Source: an uncultured bacterium (GTDB lineage Bacteria > Patescibacteriota > Minisyncoccia > Phycocordibacterales > CAIJYI01). Taken from it: 8,673 bases of DNA. The notes beneath the pieces were generated by a model that saw only the letters and a program-made list of their open reading frames with translations, did not search any database and was not told the DNA's origin. Below, in pieces: positions 1 through 5,396 of the stretch (its first letter is position 1; each line of letters starts with the position of its first letter). The DNA is taken from contig CALMXW010000139.1 in NCBI GenBank assembly GCA_937871115.1, positions 1-8,673 of the forward strand, in the 5' to 3' direction. The position numbers and the translations under genes are program-made.

Positions 1-24
1 ATTATTTATCTGTTAATTACTTCT

Positions 25-52
25 ATTATACCACAAGGACTCTAGTCTACAA
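25..52 (-). promoter_or_regulatory. Possible promoter reading out of the left edge
   Basis: The minus strand has TGG followed by a perfect TATAAT (25-30), an extended -10. A poor -35-like TTGTAG (47-52) lies 16 bases upstream and overlaps the pyk stop codon. It would drive a leftward gene that begins outside the window. There is no hairpin terminator between pyk and this site. Confidence 0.4.
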
Positions 53-1084
53 ATTGTTCATCTGTACACCTGCTAGATTCTCTTCTGCTTCTTTGATACC
101 ACGCTCCATCATCTCTACAGCTTCAACTGGATACTTGCCCATGGCAGTTTCGTCTGATAGCATCACCGTATCGGCGCCCAAGATTACTGCGCTGGCAACA
201 TCGTTTACCTCTGCACGTGTCGGTACCGGAGTCGTGATCATCGACTCGAGCATCTGTGTCGCGGTGATGACCGGCTTCCCTGCTTCATTACATTTTTTGA
301 TAATCATCTTCTGCGCGACCGGCACTTCTTCTGCAGGAATTTCTACTGCCAAGTCTCCGCGGGCGACCATGATGCCATCTGATTCTTTCAAGATTTCATC
401 AATGGCTTCCACCGCTTCTTGTGTTTCGATCTTCGAAATAATACCGACATTGTGATTGCCGATGAGCTTGCGGAGCTCACGCACATCACTCGGAGACCGC
501 ACGAAAGAAAGCGCCATGAAATCGACACCCTTTTTGAGTCCGAAGACGAGATCTTTTTTATCTTTTTCTGTGAGTGAGCTGATAGAGAGATTTGCACCCG
601 GGACATTGACCCCGCGGCGGCCACGAATTTCTCCTCCAGCTAAAATCTTACAGTGAATTTCTTCTCCATGAATTTTAGAAACCAAGAGGCGGACCTTCCC
701 ATCATCGAGCAGAACATGTCCTCCGACTTTTACCTCCTTTGGCAAGCGAGAATACGAAACGCTTACCTTCTCGACATTTCCGATAATTTTTTCTGTAGTA
801 AGAATAATTGTCTCCCCTTTCTTCAATTTTACTTTTTCTGTATCAAAATCTCCAATTCGGATTTTTGGGCCCGATAAATCTTGGAGGATAGCGACTGGGG
901 TCTTGAGTTTCTTCGAAGCTGCGCGCACCGCATCGAAAAGCTTCTCGTGGTCATCGTGGCTCCCGTGCGAGAAGTTGAGGCGAGAAACATTCATTCCCGC
1001 TTTTATCAATCCCTCGATTTCTTTTTGTGTGGAAGAAGCGAGGCCGAGGGTGGCGACGATCTTCGTTTTTCGTATTTTTTTCAT
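47..1084 (-). CDS. pyk: Pyruvate kinase lacking the C-terminal domain
   Basis: This cytoplasmic enzyme transfers phosphate from phosphoenolpyruvate to ADP, giving pyruvate and ATP in the last step of glycolysis. The 345 residues contain the N-terminal barrel with SRLNFSHG (34-41), a DLSGPKIR segment (69-76) that opens the lid B domain, the active-site signature IISKIE (215-220, Lys218 and Glu220), the metal-binding [10 protein letters not shown] (241-250), TATQMLESM (274-282), [10 protein letters not shown] (288-297) and [10 protein letters not shown] (310-319). It stops about 25 residues later, at the end of the catalytic barrel. Typical pyruvate kinases run to about 470 residues and end in a domain that binds allosteric effectors and helps form the tetramer, and that domain is absent here. 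All three frames close within the 46 bases after the stop, so a simple frameshift does not explain the loss. The ATG start has no Shine-Dalgarno sequence, but a promoter-like site ends 10 bases upstream. The family call is certain; normal activity and regulation are not. Confidence 0.95.
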   Translation of the reverse strand: MKKIRKTKIVATLGLASSTQKEIEGLIKAGMNVSRLNFSHGSHDDHEKLFDAVRAASKKLKTPVAILQDLSGPKIRIGDFDTEKVKLKKGETIILTTEKIIGNVEKVSVSYSRLPKEVKVGGHVLLDDGKVRLLVSKIHGEEIHCKILAGGEIRGRRGVNVPGANLSISSLTEKDKKDLVFGLKKGVDFMALSFVRSPSDVRELRKLIGNHNVGIISKIETQEAVEAIDEILKESDGIMVARGDLAVEIPAEEVPVAQKMIIKKCNEAGKPVITATQMLESMITTPVPTRAEVNDVASAVILGADTVMLSDETAMGKYPVEAVEMMERGIKEAEENLAGVQMNNL

Positions 1085-1094
1085 AGCACGTACA

Positions 1095-1122
1095 AATATA
1101 CAACTTTTTGTTAAAAATTCAA
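1095..1122 (-). promoter_or_regulatory. Predicted pyk promoter placed almost on the start codon
   Basis: On the minus strand a -35-like TTGAAT (1117-1122) and a -10-like TATATT (1095-1100) are separated by 16 bases. Only 10 bases lie between the -10 box and the pyk ATG, so transcription would begin about 3 bases before the start codon and give a nearly leaderless mRNA. No Shine-Dalgarno sequence is present in that gap. The call rests on sequence match only. Confidence 0.55.
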
Positions 1123-1150
1123 GTACCGTCTTCTTTTCAGAAAAGACCCG

Positions 1151-1969
1151 CTAATGAGGCGGAAGATACACCAAATTGCGAAATAATATTGCCACGGTAA
1201 TCGGCCCCACGCCACCCGGAACGGGTGTGAAGATTGAACACTTTTCTTCACACAGAGGGTCGGCATCGCCTGCTACTTTTCCCGCCTGCTCGCTCGTGCC
1301 CGCGTCGACGAGTATCACGCTATCTTTCAGCATCTCCGGCTTGATAAACCCGGGGACGCCGATGCCGGAAATAATAATATCCGCATCACGAAGCAACTCT
1401 GAAATATTTTCCGTTTCTTTGTCGGCCACCACAGGACTCACTCCTTCGCGAGAGAGCCATGCGACCACCGGCTCGCCCACCAAGCGGCCCCTCCCAAGCA
1501 CCACCACTTTCAAATCTTTTTTAAGAATCACGCCGGCCATTCCTAAAATCTCTTTCACTGCCCCGGCAACGGGTGGAAAAATATTCCCGCCGTTTGAAAA
1601 TTTTTGAAAAGCCGCTCGCGATAAGACATCGACATCTTTTTCCGGCGGAATCATATTGAGTACAGCATCCGTATCGAGAGATTGCGGGAGTGGAAGCTGT
1701 ACCACAATACCATTCCCCTCCGCGTCTTTTCCGATATTCAAAATCTCGCCTTCAAGTTCATCTTGTGAAATAGTTTCCGGAAATCGATGCACGAGAGTTT
1801 CCACCCCAATCTCCTCCCCCACTTTTCGCTTGATGCGGATGAAACTTTCAATCACTGGATTCTCTCCGACATACACAATATCCAGCCGAGGTTTTTTCTC
1901 GAGTTTCAGAATCGCCTCGCGCAACTGATCTTTTATTTCTTGCGCTATTTTTCTGCCATCTACCAACAT
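1151..1969 (-). CDS. folD: Bifunctional methylene-THF dehydrogenase/cyclohydrolase FolD, divergent active site
   Basis: FolD oxidises 5,10-methylene-THF to methenyl-THF with NAD(P)+ and hydrolyses it to 10-formyl-THF in the cytoplasm. The ATG at 1967-1969 gives 272 residues beginning MLVDGRKIA, the usual FolD opening; a longer frame would start inside the pyrE terminator and is unlikely. Family marks are VQLPLP (90-95), PPEKDVD (108-114), the nucleotide-binding GRGRLVGEP (159-167), and TPVPGGVGPITVA (248-260). The catalytic Lys47, Gln91 and Asp114 are in place. However, the residue that is Tyr in the YxxxK motif is Phe43, and the usual PCTPxG folate-site motif reads PPVAGA (132-137). The cyclohydrolase or dehydrogenase balance may therefore differ from the E. 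coli enzyme. FolD acts directly after GlyA, encoded in the same window but separately transcribed. There is no Shine-Dalgarno sequence; a TACACT box sits 7 bases before the start. Confidence 0.93.
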   Translation of the reverse strand: MLVDGRKIAQEIKDQLREAILKLEKKPRLDIVYVGENPVIESFIRIKRKVGEEIGVETLVHRFPETISQDELEGEILNIGKDAEGNGIVVQLPLPQSLDTDAVLNMIPPEKDVDVLSRAAFQKFSNGGNIFPPVAGAVKEILGMAGVILKKDLKVVVLGRGRLVGEPVVAWLSREGVSPVVADKETENISELLRDADIIISGIGVPGFIKPEMLKDSVILVDAGTSEQAGKVAGDADPLCEEKCSIFTPVPGGVGPITVAILFRNLVYLPPH

Positions 1970-1976
1970 GAGCTTT

Positions 1977-2004
1977 AGTGTATCTAAAATTTCAAAAATG
2001 AAAA
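1977..2004 (-). promoter_or_regulatory. Possible leaderless promoter of folD
   Basis: A -10-like TACACT (1977-1982) lies 7 bases before the folD ATG, and a weak -35-like TTTTCA (1999-2004) lies 16 bases further upstream, within the T-tract of the pyrE terminator. The spacing would start the transcript at or next to the ATG. The boxes are weak matches. The case is helped by the same TACACT box and spacing before the gene starting at 3323. Confidence 0.4.
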
Positions 2005-2039
2005 GAAAAAGCCCGCGGCACACATGGCAACCGCGAGCT
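2001..2039 (-). terminator. Intrinsic terminator of pyrE
   Basis: The minus-strand RNA folds an 8-bp GC-rich stem (2038-2031 with 2018-2011, one G-U pair, plus a closing A-U pair) around a 12-base loop. The run TTTTTCTTTT (2010-2001) follows directly. It begins about 25 bases after the pyrE stop codon. The plus strand has no T-run after the stem, so the signal is directional and ends the pyrE transcript before folD. Confidence 0.88.
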
Positions 2040-2062
2040 ATGATTTGAGAGCGCCCTATTTA

Positions 2063-2725
2063 TTAGGCCCCGTATTGAGCGAGATATTCCCCGAGTACTT
2101 TCAATTTTTCTGTTTCCTCTTGTTGGCCGAGAAGTGCCACCAAGTGCCGTACGGTCGCAACAGAATAAACGGGGATAGTGAATTCATCCTGGAATTCTTG
2201 CACTGCAGTACACATCGCGCCGTATCTGCATTCACCGCGATCGAAAGCGACAACAATGCCGACCACTTCAGCTCCAGCAGATCGTACGATGTCGAGAGCA
2301 TACCGCTTTGTCGCACCATCAGTGATAACGTCGTCGAGGATGACGACTTTCGCTCCCTCCTTAATACCTCGACCGATGATGGATCCACCTTCGCCATGAT
2401 CCTTGGCTTCCTTTCGGATAAGACAGACTTCCACATTTCTTCCTTCGTTGTAGTTTGCAAGAGTCATCGCCGTCGCTGGTGCAATGAATGCCCCTTTGTC
2501 GAGAATACCGACGACAGTGTCAAACTGGACTCCCAATCCGAGAAGGAGTTTGGCGTAGGCGAGACCGAGAGCCTGTTGATTGTGTCCGTCATCGAAGAGC
2601 CCGGCGTTGAAAAAGTATGGACTCATTCGCCCTGACTTAAGAGGAGTTTCATCAAACCGCAACGCACCACAGAGGATAGCTTCTCTGAGAAATCGCAGTG
2701 CGTTTTCCGTCACTTCAGTGCTCAT
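2063..2725 (-). CDS. pyrE: Orotate phosphoribosyltransferase
   Basis: PyrE joins orotate and PRPP to make orotidine 5'-phosphate and pyrophosphate in de novo pyrimidine synthesis. The 220-residue protein has the substrate segment TPLKSGRMSPYFFNAG (27-42), the flexible catalytic loop RKEAKDHGEGG (104-114, with Lys105, Lys108 and His110), and the PRPP-binding motif VVILDDVITDG (127-137, Asp131 and Asp132). Loop and N-terminal motifs look like the E. coli-type OPRT, and the length is normal. A frame 15 codons longer exists, but GGAG about 6 bases before the ATG at 2723-2725 and the family's usual N-terminus fix the start. The gene is a single unit: its own promoter candidate and leader lie upstream and a strong terminator downstream. 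No other pyrimidine gene is next to it, although an OPRT-like gene with a degraded active site lies two genes upstream. Confidence 0.96.
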   Translation of the reverse strand: MSTEVTENALRFLREAILCGALRFDETPLKSGRMSPYFFNAGLFDDGHNQQALGLAYAKLLLGLGVQFDTVVGILDKGAFIAPATAMTLANYNEGRNVEVCLIRKEAKDHGEGGSIIGRGIKEGAKVVILDDVITDGATKRYALDIVRSAGAEVVGIVVAFDRGECRYGAMCTAVQEFQDEFTIPVYSVATVRHLVALLGQQEETEKLKVLGEYLAQYGA

Positions 2726-2729
2726 GCTG

Positions 2730-2738
2730 TTCTCCGTT
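2730..2738 (-). promoter_or_regulatory. Ribosome binding site of pyrE
   Basis: The minus strand reads ACGGAGAACAGC directly before the ATG, placing GGAGA about 5 bases from the start codon. This is one of only two clear Shine-Dalgarno sites in the window. It decides between the ATG at 2725 and the longer frame from 2770. Confidence 0.75.
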
Positions 2739-2761
2739 TTTGAGAAAAGATATTTCAATGT

Positions 2762-2781
2762 ACACGTCAAAAAGAACGTGC
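2762..2781 (-). other. Small hairpin in the pyrE leader
   Basis: The predicted pyrE leader can fold CACGT (2780-2776) with ACGTG (2767-2763), plus one outer G-U pair, around an 8-base loop rich in T. It lies about 40 bases before the start codon. It could mark the RNA or affect translation, but a stem of this size can occur by chance. No attenuator-like T-run follows it. Confidence 0.25.
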
Positions 2782-2788
2782 CATAGAA

Positions 2789-2816
2789 ATCCTAGCACAA
2801 GAGACCCCTTTTACAA
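2789..2816 (-). promoter_or_regulatory. Predicted pyrE promoter
   Basis: A -35-like TTGTAA (2811-2816) and an extended -10, TGC then TAGGAT (2789-2794), are 16 bases apart. Transcription would start near 2782 and give a leader of roughly 57 bases that contains the GGAGA ribosome site. The -35 box overlaps the stop codon of the upstream membrane protein gene. Each box matches the consensus at four of six positions. Confidence 0.4.
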
Positions 2817-3323
2817 GCTCTTCTTAAAACCGCCTCTTTTTTTAAAAAACCAATAGTACGCCAGTGCGAGCAAGATGACATTCGGGAAGAAAATTACCGG
2901 ATTCCCCCACGGAATTCCATTTACGTGAAAACTCGAAATCGGCCAGAGAAATGGCGTGGGGAAAAACGCATCGCTGTGAGTAAAAATATCCACCACTATA
3001 TGGAGTGGCCAAGCGAGCATCTCTACCACCGGGCGTTTCCAAATGAGCCACACGAGACCGAACACGAGAATAAACGTGACGAAACTGTGCGAGATATTGT
3101 AGAGAGAAAAAACATATTGCGGGATGTGCGCGTACCCGTCCGCCGGCCCGAGTATCGGTAAGTCTCCCGCAGTAAAAGTATACTGCACGATGAATTGCAC
3201 AAAGCCGAAGCTGAATGCAAACAAATCCGGAAACACGCCGAAGAAAAAAGCGAGCCAGTAGCTCTTCTTATTTTTTCTTCCGAAAGCCACTCCGCCCCAA
3301 AGCCCGTGTGATGCAATATCCAT
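2811..3323 (-). CDS. Small multi-pass membrane protein, YdjM-like metal-dependent hydrolase type
   Basis: This 170-residue protein is very hydrophobic, with likely membrane segments near 22-48, 80-96, 103-114 and 143-160 and a basic tail (KKRGGFKKSL). Conserved-looking polar residues fall in the pattern of the YdjM/DUF457 family of putative inner-membrane metal-dependent hydrolases: His6 in ASHG, Pro32-Asp33, NISHS with His79, then HIVVDIFTH (108-116) followed by FLWP. In YdjM the order is also H, PD, HS, HxxxD, then LWP. The substrate of this family is not established, so I give no reaction. The ATG at 3323 is chosen because the longer frame (from 3392) would begin inside the upstream terminator hairpin; MDIASHG is also a natural family start. 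There is no Shine-Dalgarno sequence, but a TACACT box lies 6 bases before the ATG. Confidence 0.72.
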   Translation of the reverse strand: MDIASHGLWGGVAFGRKNKKSYWLAFFFGVFPDLFAFSFGFVQFIVQYTFTAGDLPILGPADGYAHIPQYVFSLYNISHSFVTFILVFGLVWLIWKRPVVEMLAWPLHIVVDIFTHSDAFFPTPFLWPISSFHVNGIPWGNPVIFFPNVILLALAYYWFFKKRGGFKKSL

Positions 3324-3329
3324 ACATAT

Positions 3330-3358
3330 AGTGTACCGCGCTTGAGAAAAATAAAAAA
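3330..3358 (-). promoter_or_regulatory. Possible leaderless promoter of the membrane protein gene
   Basis: TACACT (3330-3335) lies 6 bases before the ATG at 3323. The only -35 candidate at 17-base spacing is TTTTTT (3353-3358), which is the T-tract of the preceding terminator. The layout copies that of folD: terminator T-tract, TACACT, then ATG. The -35 match is poor, so confidence is modest. Confidence 0.35.
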
Positions 3359-3400
3359 CCGTACCTCCGCACCCGCCGAGTGGCGAATGCAAAAGTACGG
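3346..3400 (-). terminator. Very strong intrinsic terminator with a 19-bp stem
   Basis: In the minus-strand RNA the arm 3400-3382 pairs without a break to 3377-3359: 19 pairs, of which five are G-U, closed by the 4-base loop ACUC. The T-run TTTTTTATTTTT follows at once (3358-3347). On the plus strand those G-U pairs become A-C mismatches, so the structure works in one direction only. It starts about 28 bases after the stop of the PRTase-like gene and would end that transcript. Confidence 0.9.
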
Positions 3401-3428
3401 AATGTTGGGGTGAAAAAAGCGAGTCTCG

Positions 3429-4151
3429 CTAGTCTACACAGCCCGAGAAATCTTCTATCTCTGCCATATCATGAGGCCGAGCCGTTTCTGCCGTAACTGG
3501 TGGTGCAGTAGGGATAATGGACACCGGGGGACGCTTTACGAATCTCTCCCGATCGCCCGAACTAACGTAGTCGCTCAGCCACGGTGTTGTAACTGCAGCA
3601 TGAAGAGTGACCCCTTCGGCCAAAAGTCGGGTTTCTGCCTCCTCACCCGAAGAGATGATGCAGAGAGCATCTTTCACGGTATACCCTTTGCTTCTTACAG
3701 AAGAGACAAGCGAGGCGAGCGTGTCTCCTGTCCAAGCGGCGTCGACAACAATAAGAGCTTTATTTCCTGTAAAAATACTACTTCCCTTCAATCCGAGCCA
3801 GGACCCATCACTTGCTTGTCGAACCCAAGGAACGGGCTTACCAGACGAGAGAAAATAATCCCTTAACCAAAGACCCACGACATCACCGTTCTCTGTTCGG
3901 AAGAACAGGAAGTCGAAAGAAATCTTCTTGTCCACGACTTCTCCAGCTACGGTATGCATAAGTGCTCTGAGGGATTGTTCCAGCCCACCATAGAGGAGCT
4001 CAAGATCAAATGAGACTGTGCCGTCTTCCCTAGCAACAACACCGCCTTTTTGCAGAAGTTCTTTTATTCTCTTTTTCCTTTCCTTTTCAGAATTGCAGTG
4101 CGCATAGTAACCTGCGAGTGCTTCTTTATTAGAACGAGTACTCTTTTCCAC
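3429..4151 (-). CDS. Phosphoribosyltransferase-fold protein with degraded PRPP motif (OPRT-like)
   Basis: The 240-residue product has a type I phosphoribosyltransferase-like core: a hydrophobic strand and loop, KALIVVDAAWTGDTLASL (131-148), then an alternating helix and strand pattern through SVRSKGYTVKDALCIISS. This aligns with the PRPP-binding motif DDVxTTGxS, but the first Asp is Val136 and only Asp137 and Thr141-Gly142 remain. The catalytic loop with Lys and His seen in PyrE (RKxxKxHG) is replaced by VRQASDGSWLGLKG (110-123), with neither residue in place. The N-terminus is basic and helical (SEKERKKRIKELLQKGG); the C-terminus is a Pro/Ala-rich acidic tail. It may bind PRPP or a nucleotide without OPRT catalysis; this is inference. 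GTG at 4149-4151 is chosen because a perfect GGAGG sits 5 bases before it; another GTG at 4187 has no such site. The 57-base gap after glyA holds a promoter candidate. Confidence 0.78.
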   Translation of the reverse strand: MEKSTRSNKEALAGYYAHCNSEKERKKRIKELLQKGGVVAREDGTVSFDLELLYGGLEQSLRALMHTVAGEVVDKKISFDFLFFRTENGDVVGLWLRDYFLSSGKPVPWVRQASDGSWLGLKGSSIFTGNKALIVVDAAWTGDTLASLVSSVRSKGYTVKDALCIISSGEEAETRLLAEGVTLHAAVTTPWLSDYVSSGDRERFVKRPPVSIIPTAPPVTAETARPHDMAEIEDFSGCVD

Positions 4152-4156
4152 GGTAT

Positions 4157-4161
4157 CCTCC
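4157..4161 (-). promoter_or_regulatory. Ribosome binding site of the PRTase-like gene
   Basis: GGAGG on the minus strand lies 5 bases before the GTG at 4149-4151. This is the best Shine-Dalgarno match in the window. It sets the start 12 codons inside the longest open frame. Confidence 0.8.
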
Positions 4162-4201
4162 GTATATTTCAAAATTAATCCCGCCACAAAAACTCTACCA
4201 C

Positions 4202-4231
4202 ATAATACCTACCCTCGCAATGCTTTGTCGA
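4202..4231 (-). promoter_or_regulatory. Predicted promoter of the PRTase-like gene
   Basis: TCGACA (4226-4231, five of six matches to the -35 consensus) and TATTAT (4202-4207, five of six matches to -10) are 18 bases apart. The site overlaps the last codons and stop of glyA. Transcription would start near 4195, giving a leader of about 44 bases that includes the GGAGG site. Confidence 0.5.
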
Positions 4232-5381
4232 TACGAGCGGCGAGCTTTACCATGTCGCGCTCTTTTGCACCCCTTGTCGTCTCCGCTGCGGTGCCGAGGC
4301 GAATACCCGACGGGTCGAAGGCGGAACGAGTTTCGTTTGGAATGGTATTTTTGTTGGCGATAATTCCTGCTTTTTCAAGTCGCACTTCGGCTTCTTTACC
4401 GGGAATCCCCTTGCCGTCGAGCCAGACATCGACGAGCAACAGGTGCGAATCAGTACCCCCGGAAATAATCCGCCAGCCGTTCTTCTTCAATTCTTCTGCG
4501 AGAGTCTTTGCATTTTTTATTACTTGCTCAGCATATTTTTTAAATGAAGGTTGCGACGCTTCTCGGAGAGCCACTGCCACTGCGGCGATCTGGTTGTTGT
4601 GCGGACCACCCTGCATCCCGGGGAAAATCGCTTTGTCTATTTTTTCCGAAAAGCCACGAGCATCCCGGCGAGAGAAAATGAGCGCCGCACGAGGACCACG
4701 GAGAGTTTTGTGCGTGGTCGTCGTCACCACATCGGCATATTTGAAAGGCGACGGATACGCTCCGCCAGCGACGAGCCCGGCGAAGTGCGACATATCTACC
4801 ATGAGTACGGCGCCGGAGGCATCAGCAATCTCTCGGAATTTTTTGAAATCTATCTTGCGCGGATATGCCGTGAAGCCAGCCACGATAATGTTTGGCTTTT
4901 CTTTCACCGCAATCTCACGGAGATTTTCATAATCGAGCATCTCAGTTTTTGCATCTACCCCAAACGGGATCTGCTTCCATGCCATGCCAGTGAGCGAAAC
5001 TTTGTGCCCGTGTGTGAGATGCCCGCCGTGCGCGAGTGAGAGCCCCATGATTTTCCCACCGAGAGGCACGAGCGCAGTGTACACGGCCACATTTGCCGGC
5101 GAGCCAGAGAGCGGTTGCACATTCACCGCCCAAGATTTTTCTAACAAACCGAAAAGTCTCAAAGCTCGCACTCGGCACAGCTCCTCAATTTCATCAATCA
5201 CTCCATTGCCACCGTAATATCGCCGACCGGGATATCCTTCGGAATATTTATTGGTGAGCTCGGAGCCAAGTGCGGCGAGTACGTCTTTGGAAACATAATT
5301 CTCCGAAGCGATGAGACTCACCGACTTTTCCTGTCGAGCGATTTCTTTTTTTATGAGCTTCTCGATTTGCTTGTCTTTCAT
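4209..5381 (-). CDS. glyA: Serine hydroxymethyltransferase
   Basis: GlyA is a PLP enzyme of the cytoplasm that converts serine and THF to glycine and 5,10-methylene-THF, the main source of one-carbon units and the substrate of FolD. The 390 residues show SLIASENYVS (22-31), EGYPGRRYYGGN (48-59), LAHGGHLTHG (116-125), the PLP-site VDMSHFAGLVAGG (195-207), TTTTHKTLRGPR (220-231) with Lys225 as the Schiff-base lysine, GGTDSHLLLVD (308-318) and FDPSGIRLGTAAETTRG (355-371). Length is slightly below the usual 410-420, mostly at the C-terminus, with no motif lost. The ATG at 5381 fits; an in-frame GTG at 5387 would add two residues and has GGAG 11 bases upstream. The gene starts 12 bases after the epimerase stop and may be read from the same transcript, with TAGTAT 6 bases before the ATG as an extra local promoter candidate. 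Confidence 0.97.
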   Translation of the reverse strand: MKDKQIEKLIKKEIARQEKSVSLIASENYVSKDVLAALGSELTNKYSEGYPGRRYYGGNGVIDEIEELCRVRALRLFGLLEKSWAVNVQPLSGSPANVAVYTALVPLGGKIMGLSLAHGGHLTHGHKVSLTGMAWKQIPFGVDAKTEMLDYENLREIAVKEKPNIIVAGFTAYPRKIDFKKFREIADASGAVLMVDMSHFAGLVAGGAYPSPFKYADVVTTTTHKTLRGPRAALIFSRRDARGFSEKIDKAIFPGMQGGPHNNQIAAVAVALREASQPSFKKYAEQVIKNAKTLAEELKKNGWRIISGGTDSHLLLVDVWLDGKGIPGKEAEVRLEKAGIIANKNTIPNETRSAFDPSGIRLGTAAETTRGAKERDMVKLAARIDKALRG

Positions 5382-5387
5382 ACCCAC

Positions 5388-5396
5388 ATACTATCA
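5388..5396 (-). promoter_or_regulatory. Possible extended -10 before glyA
   Basis: TGA followed by TAGTAT (5388-5393) forms a TGn-extended -10 that ends 6 bases before the ATG at 5381. No good -35 box was seen at the usual distance. It overlaps the epimerase stop codon. I list it because the spacing matches other Shine-Dalgarno-free starts here. Confidence 0.25.

Noticed and set aside
1..46. Pyruvate kinase C-domain continuing in another frame after position 47
   Set aside because: All three minus-strand frames meet a stop within these bases, so no continuation exists in the window.
1127..1150. Hairpin-like inverted repeat between folD and pyk as a terminator
   Set aside because: The stem is short and A/T-rich, and no T-run follows directly. 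The sequence after it contains the pyk -35 box instead.
1970..2023. Longer FolD start at 2023 with 18 extra residues
   Set aside because: The extra part overlaps the pyrE terminator, reads as hydrophobic non-family sequence, and the family N-terminus begins at the ATG at 1969.
2024..2635. 203-codon open frame on the plus strand opposite pyrE
   Set aside because: It lies wholly antisense to pyrE, overlaps the terminator at its start, and has no recognisable domain or ribosome site. PyrE on the other strand is certain.
3324..3392. Longer start of the membrane protein at 3392
   Set aside because: The extra 23 codons lie in the 19-bp terminator hairpin and its T-run, and have no family match.
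4551..5039. 162-codon plus-strand frame opposite glyA, and similar frames at 1176-1607, 4225-4932 and 5311-5799
   Set aside because: Each is the mirror of a well-supported minus-strand gene, with low-complexity or Arg/Ser-rich translations and no family resemblance.
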